DNA of 64,000 bases from Planctomycetota bacterium (lineage in GTDB: Bacteria; Planctomycetota; UBA1135): positions 1-64,000 of the forward strand of contig JASMKM010000007.1 in the NCBI GenBank assembly GCA_030749235.1. Direction: 5' to 3'. Under the pieces are notes generated by a model. The model did no database searches, was not told where the DNA came from, and saw only the letters and a program-made list of their open reading frames with translations. The position numbers were made by a program, and so were the translations under genes. Shown here in pieces: positions 52,087-59,760 of the stretch (the stretch's first letter is position 1; each line of letters opens with the position of its first letter).

Positions 52087-53907
52087 CTAGATGATTTGCA
52101 TCAACGCCGGTGCCGAGACCTCGCGCACCATAATGGTGCCTGGAGTGTCGAAGGTGTAGAACACCGCGTAGATGAAGGCATTATGCAAGCTGGCGCGGTT
52201 CGGGATTGTTCCGGAGACATAGATCGCTTCGCTGCTGGGGACCGTGCCGAAGAACCCTGGCATGTTGACGGTCAGGTTGTAGGCGCGATCCTGATTGCCT
52301 GGGATGCGGACGCCATTGATGTAGAAACCAGGCGTGGTGCCGAGCGAGATAAAGCCTTGGTAGAAGAAACCAGCTTCTCCAGGCGCTAACCACTCCATGT
52401 CGAGCACTTGACCGACCACCGGCGAGGTCAGGATGTTGATATCCAAATTGCTGCCGCCGCCACCGAAGGCAGTGGTGTCGGAGGTGTTCGTGAAACCGGG
52501 AGTCCCTTTGTCGCCGTTACCGAAGGTCGCTGTGGCCGCAGTGAAGTTACTCGAGGCACTGGAGCCGAGCAGGTCCTTGCGTTCGGCCGCCACGCCGTTC
52601 GAGAACGGCCAACTGCTGGTGTAGTTCACCTGGTCCAAAGTGCTGCCACCATGCTGCAAAGCCACGGTATCGCTACTGTTGCTCATCGAGAAGGTGTTCG
52701 ATGGCCAGACCATATGCGGGCGTACACCACCGTTGCGAGCAGCAAGGCCGTCGGCGGCGATTACGATCTCGATGCCTTGATCGAGCAGCATCGGCGCACC
52801 AATGGTGACGCTGTGACTTCCGAAATCGGTGAGCTTGACGTTCTCGAGACTCACGTAGCCGTCTTCGGTGCCGGCAATCTCCACCCATTCACCGTCGGTG
52901 TCGGAGGTCTGTCCGGGATTTGGCAAGAACTCGGCCACCACTAGGTCGCCGGAACCAGGCGTGCCGTTATTGCGCTCATCGACGGCCATCGTGAAGGTGG
53001 TGCCGTCGGATGCCGTCACCGTGTAAAGATTGCCATCGGTGCTCAAGTGGATGTCACCACCTGCGTCGACGAAACCCTCGGTGCCAACGCCATCGGTCGG
53101 GCACCACACCGGGCAAACATGGTTCGCGCTGTTGAGGCGATTGGTGACTTCCTGTTTGGGGTAACCGTAGGGGTTCGAGTGTCCGCATGCGATCACCGAG
53201 AACTCAGGCTTCAGCGCATTCACCCAGTTACTGTTGGTCGACGTGCGCGAACCATGATGATTAACCTGATAGACATCCACGTCGCCGACTAACGGACCCA
53301 CCGAGGATTCGACATCGGTGGTGGAGTTGCCGCCACCAGTCAGGTCCCCGCCCATCCACATCTGGAAGTCACCGTAGTCCACACGCCATCCCACGCTGGA
53401 GGAGTTCTCCCATTGGGAAGAATTGCTGATGTTGACCGAGCCGCCGCCGATTAACTGACCATTGCTGACGATGCAGGTCAGCGTCACTCCGCCACCCAAG
53501 CTAATCACCTGCCCAGGCGTGACCGCCTGACGCACCGACGAGTAGCGGTTGGCGTAGTCGTTGTAGGACTGTGTGCCGGGCGTGTTGTTGAAGCCGCGGT
53601 CCAAGGCGGTGGTGGCAGTGATACCAGCGTTCCAGATTTCATCCAAGCCACCCAAATGGTCCGCGTGGTAATGACTCACTCCAACGTAATCCAAATGCGT
53701 GATACCCAGCGAGTTCAACAGCGGGACCACATCGGCATTGCCGTCACCATTGTCGCCGCCATCGAACAGAAAGGTCTGACCGGTGGGGCCAACCAGCAGG
53801 GTGGCGTCGCCTTGGCCGGCGTCGATGAAATAAACCTCCAGGTTGCCGCTGCCGGCTGGCAGCGAGAAAAAGCGTGCACATAGTGCGAGAAGGAAGAGGA
53901 TTCGCAT
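52087..53907 (-). CDS. secreted metallo-beta-lactamase-fold (ComEC-like) hydrolase with lamin-tail-like domain
   Basis: Signal peptide MRILFLLALCARFFSLPAG; LEVYFIDAGQGDATLLVGPTGQTFLFDGGDN; VSHYHADHLGGLDEIW; NHHGSRTSTN; LVVAEFLPNPGQTSDTDGEWVEI lamin-tail-like. Confidence 0.88.
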   Translation of the reverse strand: MRILFLLALCARFFSLPAGSGNLEVYFIDAGQGDATLLVGPTGQTFLFDGGDNGDGNADVVPLLNSLGITHLDYVGVSHYHADHLGGLDEIWNAGITATTALDRGFNNTPGTQSYNDYANRYSSVRQAVTPGQVISLGGGVTLTCIVSNGQLIGGGSVNISNSSQWENSSSVGWRVDYGDFQMWMGGDLTGGGNSTTDVESSVGPLVGDVDVYQVNHHGSRTSTNSNWVNALKPEFSVIACGHSNPYGYPKQEVTNRLNSANHVCPVWCPTDGVGTEGFVDAGGDIHLSTDGNLYTVTASDGTTFTMAVDERNNGTPGSGDLVVAEFLPNPGQTSDTDGEWVEIAGTEDGYVSLENVKLTDFGSHSVTIGAPMLLDQGIEIVIAADGLAARNGGVRPHMVWPSNTFSMSNSSDTVALQHGGSTLDQVNYTSSWPFSNGVAAERKDLLGSSASSNFTAATATFGNGDKGTPGFTNTSDTTAFGGGGSNLDINILTSPVVGQVLDMEWLAPGEAGFFYQGFISLGTTPGFYINGVRIPGNQDRAYNLTVNMPGFFGTVPSSEAIYVSGTIPNRASLHNAFIYAVFYTFDTPGTIMVREVSAPALMQII

Positions 53908-53949
53908 TGACGGTCGGGTGGAGAGGGGCCGACCACAGGGGGAGGATGG

Positions 53950-55494
53950 TCAGTCCGTAGGAGCTGTCATCTTACCACCTGTCAGCGAAGCTAGATCCTT
54001 CATGAACTTTTCATGCCTCGTACTATCGGTAACCAATACAGTATGAATACGTACGCCACTGCGCTCGAACAGTCGACTGGCGCCATCCAGGATGTGGCCG
54101 TTGTACTGGTGCTTGCCGGCTGAACTGCCGCCATCACTGATGACTACGATGGTATCGACCATGGGATCTTGCTGAACCTGATCCAGCGCGTCGTACAACG
54201 CCGAGGTGCTCTTGAAGGGCCGCGAGTTCAGGAACTTTAGCGCCTTGGCGGCATTGCCCTTGGATGCCGGCACCATCTTCTTGAAAGCGAAGACCGGTTC
54301 CTGCTCAACCACCACCACCTGGAACATAACTCCCTTCGGCAGGCCATCGATGAAGCCTTCGACCTCTTTTGCCGCGGCTTCGGCACAGCTCAGCGCACCC
54401 ATCTTGTTGGTGCTCATGCTGCCGGAGCCATCGACCAGGAAAACCACGTTGGCACTATCGATGGCCAAGCCGAAGAAGCGCGCCACGGTGTCGCGTTCGA
54501 CCCGTTTCGACGCCTTGGCACTGGGTTCACCTTCAAGTGCTTTCTGCAGCCAGGCGGCACCCTCTGCGCTGTACCACTGGTTCCAAGTCTTGGCGTTGTC
54601 GCCGAAGCCTTGTCCGGTCAAGGAGCGTAGGGCGGCACCGAGATCGCCACTGAAGCGGTTTGGATGCCTGAGTCCTTCGGTCTCCAAGGCTTTGATTAGC
54701 GCGGGCACTGCGGAGACCACCTTGTTTTTGACCGCCGCGTCGATGTAGACAGCTTTGGGTGAGTTGAACTTGCGGGCGAAGACAAATGTCGCCGCCGAGG
54801 TGAAGCCAGCCCAGGCTTCCCGATGGCCTGCGAGCGTTCGCAGGGCAATCGCGCAGTCGCCGGATTGGTCGGCTTTCTTAGCCACGCGAACCAAGGAGCT
54901 GAGCATATCGATTTCTGCATCGGTCAACTCGGCCACATAAGCCAAACCTGGCCAAGGCCTGCCTTTAGGTGCGGCCAATCGTGCGCGTACCACCGCCTCG
55001 GCAGATTCCATCTTGCCTAGCTTCACCTTGCTCAGGTCCAGCCGCTTCTCATGCAGCAGAATGCCCAAGGTCGTGGCCCATTCGCGATGCACCGCCATAG
55101 GTGCTTTGTCGAAACTCTTGTCCAGCATCAGCTTGCCGGACACCGTGGCCGAACATCGGCCAAGCGCTCGCAGAAGCACCACACGCTGCCACTCGCTGCG
55201 TTTCTTTTCGGCTGCCGCATCGGCCATCAAGTTGGCTTCCTCAGCCGTGGAGGCCTTCAGGAAGCCACTGAAAAACCAATCGCGTAGGTACACCCCACGA
55301 TAGGTATCCATCTTGTCATCGAACAGATCGAGGCGCAGCTCCATTGCCTCGGGAGAGCGAATCTCAGCGAGTTCCTTGGCTGCCTGGTAAGCCCCATTCT
55401 CGTAGGTCGACTTATCGGTGGCGGCGTGCAGTGTGTCGCCGATGGCGTCGAGCTGGGCGCAAGGCAGGAGGCTAAGGATGAGGGCGGTAAGCAT
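53950..55494 (-). CDS. von Willebrand factor A domain protein
   Basis: NVVFLVDGSGSMSTNKMGALSCAEAAAKEVEGFI MIDAS-like DxSxS; VDTIVVISDGGSS; N-terminal signal peptide. Confidence 0.85.
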   Translation of the reverse strand: MLTALILSLLPCAQLDAIGDTLHAATDKSTYENGAYQAAKELAEIRSPEAMELRLDLFDDKMDTYRGVYLRDWFFSGFLKASTAEEANLMADAAAEKKRSEWQRVVLLRALGRCSATVSGKLMLDKSFDKAPMAVHREWATTLGILLHEKRLDLSKVKLGKMESAEAVVRARLAAPKGRPWPGLAYVAELTDAEIDMLSSLVRVAKKADQSGDCAIALRTLAGHREAWAGFTSAATFVFARKFNSPKAVYIDAAVKNKVVSAVPALIKALETEGLRHPNRFSGDLGAALRSLTGQGFGDNAKTWNQWYSAEGAAWLQKALEGEPSAKASKRVERDTVARFFGLAIDSANVVFLVDGSGSMSTNKMGALSCAEAAAKEVEGFIDGLPKGVMFQVVVVEQEPVFAFKKMVPASKGNAAKALKFLNSRPFKSTSALYDALDQVQQDPMVDTIVVISDGGSSAGKHQYNGHILDGASRLFERSGVRIHTVLVTDSTRHEKFMKDLASLTGGKMTAPTD

Positions 55495-55512
55495 GACTTC
55501 AAAAAGAAAGGA

Positions 55513-55552
55513 GGGAACCCGAGTAGGGCTCCCTCCTTGAAGACGGGTTCCC
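55513..55552 (-). terminator. putative intrinsic terminator or attenuator between minus-strand genes 55573 and 55494
   Basis: GGGAACCCG (55513-55521) pairs with CGGGTTCCC (55544-55552), with an inner AGGG/CCCT stem; on the minus strand followed by CTCCTTTCTTTTT. Confidence 0.6.
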
Positions 55553-55572
55553 GGCGGTGCCGGGACACGATT

Positions 55573-57252
55573 CTATTCGATTGTGGACTGAGCCGCGTTC
55601 GACATGGTGGCGCCACGTGGGTTCGCGAGCGAATCCAGGCAGTACCACTGGAAGAACAGGTCTTGGCCGACCAACGAAGGGATGCCAGGGATGGTCAGGA
55701 GCGTCGAGGCGTTACCCGAGGCGTCTGCGACTGTGTTGAACTGGTACTCACCAGCGACATACAGGGTGTTGCCAGGGGCGCCAGCAGCCGTCATGTCGAA
55801 TGGCAGGTTTAGCACTGGAGGCATGTTCCAAACGGTGTTGGAGAAGCCAGCCAGCAGCACGTTGGCGTTGTTCGGGATGCCGTTGGTCAGGCTGACAGTG
55901 AAGCTTGCACCAGCAGTTGGGAAACCGATGTGGTCAATCTCAGGAACCAGACCCAGGGAGCTGGTACCACCGGTACCGAACTCGATCCAGTTGACATTGC
56001 TGGACGGGTGGGCGAAAGCACCGACAGGCGCGTCGTCCACTTCGTGAACCATGTGACTCAAAGGATCCACGCCCATCAGGGTGGTCTCGTTCGCGTCATC
56101 CGCATCGCCATCGCCGTTGAGGTCGATGTAGAACAGGACATCGCCGCCACCAGCACGGCAGGAGAAGCCGCCATCATGAGCGGCGCCCCCGTACATAGAT
56201 GGGTAGGTCAAGGCCGAACCAGGACCGCCGGTCATCAGGGTGACCTCGCCGATGTCGTTCAAGTCCAAGTCGCCGTTGAGATCGATGCCGCGGTAAAGCA
56301 GACCACCAGCACCGGTGCAGGAAGCATTGGAAGCGGTCGACATCATCCAGTAGACATCTTCGCCGGAAGGGCCAGCGCCAGGAGCGAAGTCGAGGACTTC
56401 AAGGCTAGCGTAGTAACCAGTACCGCTGGAGCTAGGGCAGCTTGGGCTCTGCAGCGCACCCGAGACCACGTCGGCGTTGACCTCGAGGCCAGCGACGTCG
56501 AAGGTCATGTTGCAGAAGTTCCAAGCCTCGCCGGCATCCATGGCATCGCCGTCGCCGTTGAGATCCTGGAAAGCATAGAGTGCCAAATCCTGCTGGGCGA
56601 AACCAATCACGATGCCATTGGTGGAATCGTACATGACGGCTTCGAAGTCTCCGATGTCAATACTGACCGGACCGGAGGTGCCCGGAACGGTGAGCGCGGA
56701 AGTCGCATCCACGAACTGCATGAACTCGCCTGCGTCGTTGGCATCGCCATCGCCGTTGAGGTCGGTGTAAGCATGGATACCGGAGCCAGGCTGGGAGCCG
56801 GAGTTCCAGTTATCGTCGGTTACGTAGAAGGTGCCGGTGATCGGATCGAAATCCAATGAGTCGGGGGAGGTATTCGAGACACCTGCACCTGCACGCGTAT
56901 CGGCCCACTGGGTAATCTCACCAGGGCCGGCGCATTCGCCATCGCCATCCAGGTCCTGGAGACGCAAGACCACATCGCCGGAAGCGATGATGTAGACGTA
57001 GTGGTTGGTGCCTTCCTGACGGTACTTCACATCATCCACGTAGGTAATCTGAGTTGCACCATCGACTGCGAAGGGGATCAACTCATCGGCGGCCATGAAC
57101 AGGCCATCGCTGTTGCGATCGAGGTGGCGGTATAGCCCCCAGTCGTTGAGAGTGGAATCTCCTTGGTAGAAGACCAGCTCGGAGTTGACAGTTTGAGCGA
57201 AGGCTGTGCCGGACAATAAGGCGGTAGCTACGAGTGCAAGTGGTGTACGCAT
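55573..57252 (-). CDS. secreted protein with multiple EF-hand/dockerin-like DxNxDG repeats
   Basis: Start trimmed to MRTPLALVATALLSGTAFAQ; repeats DLDGDGECAGPGE, DLNGDGDANDAGE, DLNGDGDAMDAGE, DLNGDLDLNDIGE, DLNGDGDADDANE. Confidence 0.8.
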   Translation of the reverse strand: MRTPLALVATALLSGTAFAQTVNSELVFYQGDSTLNDWGLYRHLDRNSDGLFMAADELIPFAVDGATQITYVDDVKYRQEGTNHYVYIIASGDVVLRLQDLDGDGECAGPGEITQWADTRAGAGVSNTSPDSLDFDPITGTFYVTDDNWNSGSQPGSGIHAYTDLNGDGDANDAGEFMQFVDATSALTVPGTSGPVSIDIGDFEAVMYDSTNGIVIGFAQQDLALYAFQDLNGDGDAMDAGEAWNFCNMTFDVAGLEVNADVVSGALQSPSCPSSSGTGYYASLEVLDFAPGAGPSGEDVYWMMSTASNASCTGAGGLLYRGIDLNGDLDLNDIGEVTLMTGGPGSALTYPSMYGGAAHDGGFSCRAGGGDVLFYIDLNGDGDADDANETTLMGVDPLSHMVHEVDDAPVGAFAHPSSNVNWIEFGTGGTSSLGLVPEIDHIGFPTAGASFTVSLTNGIPNNANVLLAGFSNTVWNMPPVLNLPFDMTAAGAPGNTLYVAGEYQFNTVADASGNASTLLTIPGIPSLVGQDLFFQWYCLDSLANPRGATMSNAAQSTIE

Positions 57253-57368
57253 TTTTTGATTGGGAGCGGACAAGAAGCAGGGGACTCGCACCTACGCGAG
57301 GTGCGAGATGGGGAGTCGATTATAGGTGCCGATGAATGGCTTCCTGATGAAGAAGGCGTGAAAAAGCC

Positions 57369-57770
57369 CTACAGCAAGCGGAAATCCACGGCATTGCTTG
57401 TCTGGAAGTTGCTCACTACGGTGAGGTCCACAACGCCGGGAAAGAGCACGAATGGCACGCCAGTGATGGTCACCGAGATCTTGCCGATCAGCGGAATCCT
57501 TGGCGTGTTAAAGGTTTACAGCGGCACCGAAGGGAAGAAGCCGAAGAATGGCACGGGGAAATCGCCGAAGTTGGTGCCGACAATGACGACCGGATCGAAC
57601 TGCTCACCTTCTGCCGGGAAGACAAACCAGATTTCCGGCGCGGCGGCCATGGTGGCCTGGGGAAGCTCTGCTGCGACGGTCTCGACGACGGCAGCTGGAG
57701 CGACTTCGGTGCTGTTGATTTCCACGCTTGAGGTGGTCATCAGGAAGGTGGTTAGGAGGGGTAGGATCAT
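57369..57770 (-). pseudogene. secreted IPT/TIG-like domain protein interrupted by an in-frame TAA at 57516-57518
   Basis: ORF track 57516..57833 ends ...FPAEGEQFDPVVIVGTNFGDFPVPFFGFFPSVPL*; the same frame continues TFNTPRIPLIGKISVTITGVPFVLFPGVVDLTVVSNFQTSNAVDFRLL* to 57369, together resembling one IPT/TIG fold. Confidence 0.6.
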
Positions 57771-57887
57771 GATTCTTTTAGAGGACGGGCAGGGGTGCCA
57801 AAGGGTACCATATATTCTGCGGTACAGGCCCAAAGCAGGAAAAGGATTTCCTAGGCGCAGCCCTCAGGAGAAGGCCTAGAAAGGAAC

Positions 57888-57915
57888 AAAGCCGCATCCC
57901 GAAAGATGCGGCTTT
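57888..57915 (-). terminator. intrinsic terminator downstream of the BNR-like protein gene
   Basis: AAAGCCGCATC-ccgaaa-GATGCGGCTTT, 11-bp perfect stem, 35 nt past the stop at 57950. Confidence 0.75.
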
Positions 57916-57949
57916 GACGTGGCCCAAAGGCCTGAAAAGCTCCAGGAGC

Positions 57950-59665
57950 CTACTCTACCTCGACGGTCAGCGAATCAGAGATCGAACTAAATCCGCCACT
58001 GGTTCTCCGCGTGAGGGCCACCGTGTAGAGCATGGTGCCAACAGGGAAGCGGCTAGGCATGGTCAGCACAGGGGTGCTGGCCGAACCATCTGGAGCGACG
58101 GTGCCCATCAAGGAAGCCATGCTTGAAGTGGTCATCAGAATCGGGGACATGCCGATACCGATGTCGCGGCCGTCGCCAGGCAGGAAGGCCGAGCCATAAC
58201 CACCGGCGGTGGAGACCAGAACCATGAAGGTGTCACCAGCCTCGGACTCACCCCAACCGGCGCCAGTGAAGTTCACTGGCGAGCCAGCGGTGAAAGGACC
58301 GTTACCGGTCAGGCCTGGGACGCGGAAACCACCAGCGAACATCTCGTTGGTGCCGGTAGCACTGTCATCCAACCATACGCCGATGAAGTTGTTGTAAAGT
58401 CCATTGTAGGCAAGCTCTGCGTAGTCAGCATCGTTAACCTGACCTGCGGCAAGGTCGATTGTGGTGCCCCAGGTCACGCCACCGTCACGCGAAGCGACAG
58501 CCATCGAACCTTCAGGGTAGGAAGGACCAGTCCAGTTAATCGCGACATAATCGCCCTCACCAGCGATCGATGGGAAACCACCACCGCCGAAAGGACCAGC
58601 TTCGGTCCAGGTTGCGCCACCATCGGTGCTGGTGTGCGCGAACATCTCATCGGAACCGTTACGGTTGTCTTCGCATGCGGCGATAACGTTGCCGGAGCGA
58701 GTGACGGCCAACACTGGGTGGTCGGTGTCGTCGGTACCGGCTACATAACCACCAACCAGGACGTCGCCGCCCCAGGTCGCACCACCATCGGTGGAGACGT
58801 TGATGTTCAGCTGGTGTCTGCTCGAGGTAGGCAGGTTATCTGCCTGCATGCCAATGGCGACGGTGTAGCCGGTGGCTGCAATGAAGATGTCGTTCTCGAC
58901 GGTTCCACCAGCCAAGCCAGCGCTGACCAACACATCTTGTGCGGTCAACAGGCCAGAGGCGATGTCGTAGCTCGAGTAGAAGGCCTCATTGGTGCCGCTG
59001 ACGTTGTCCTGCCAAGTCATGTGAATCGTACCAAGAGCCAGTGCAGCGCTCATGGCATCGACGTCGACGGTTCCGTTCGGGTGGGTCGAAGCAGCAGTCG
59101 CTGCGCTCCAAGTGGCGCCCGCGTCGGTCGACACGGTCACAAATAGTTCCTCCTGGGAGCCGCCACCATCGTTCTCGGTAGCGACGACCAAGGCTACGGT
59201 GTTGCCGTCAGCCATCAGCTTCCAAGCTTTGATGTCGTTCGCGCCGCTTGGGTAACCCTTCGGTAGTGCCAAGTTGGCGGACCAAGTCGCACCACCATCG
59301 CTGGACATGGTGAACATAGGGTCGGCATCGCCCGCGGCATTGCGGTCATCGGACCAGACTGCGTAGATGTTGCCACCGGAAACGGCCAAGCCGAGATCGT
59401 TGGCGAACTTGTTGGCTCCAGAGGCGTCATCGTCGATGCGGACTGCGGCTCCCCAAGAGTTGCCGTTGTCCATCGAAACGGCGGAATACATGTTGTTTGT
59501 CCCATCCTCTTTCCAGACTGCGGCGCTGATGTCACCACTGGTAGAAATCGACGGGCCTAGTGGCTTAGCAAGACCAGCATCAAGCTGCTGAGGTGTGCGT
59601 GTATTTTGGGCGTATCCGTGAGCCGCAAATGCAGCCACGAACAGAGGAAGGAGAATCTTTTTCAT
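57950..59665 (-). CDS. secreted sialidase/BNR-repeat-like (beta-propeller) protein
   Basis: Signal MKKILLPLFVAAFAAHGYAQ; repeated Asp-box-like S.DGGATW motifs (SSDGGATWSANL, STDAGATWSAAT, STDGGATWGGDV, STDGGATWTEAG, SRDGGVTWGTT). Confidence 0.85.
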   Translation of the reverse strand: MKKILLPLFVAAFAAHGYAQNTRTPQQLDAGLAKPLGPSISTSGDISAAVWKEDGTNNMYSAVSMDNGNSWGAAVRIDDDASGANKFANDLGLAVSGGNIYAVWSDDRNAAGDADPMFTMSSDGGATWSANLALPKGYPSGANDIKAWKLMADGNTVALVVATENDGGGSQEELFVTVSTDAGATWSAATAASTHPNGTVDVDAMSAALALGTIHMTWQDNVSGTNEAFYSSYDIASGLLTAQDVLVSAGLAGGTVENDIFIAATGYTVAIGMQADNLPTSSRHQLNINVSTDGGATWGGDVLVGGYVAGTDDTDHPVLAVTRSGNVIAACEDNRNGSDEMFAHTSTDGGATWTEAGPFGGGGFPSIAGEGDYVAINWTGPSYPEGSMAVASRDGGVTWGTTIDLAAGQVNDADYAELAYNGLYNNFIGVWLDDSATGTNEMFAGGFRVPGLTGNGPFTAGSPVNFTGAGWGESEAGDTFMVLVSTAGGYGSAFLPGDGRDIGIGMSPILMTTSSMASLMGTVAPDGSASTPVLTMPSRFPVGTMLYTVALTRRTSGGFSSISDSLTVEVE

Positions 59666-59760
59666 GGTTTCTTGGGGAAAGGGGGTAGGGACAGAGATAA
59701 GTCCCAAGAACCGCACGATAACGTCGCGGCCATTTCCGACATTGAAGATTAGGTGTTCTT

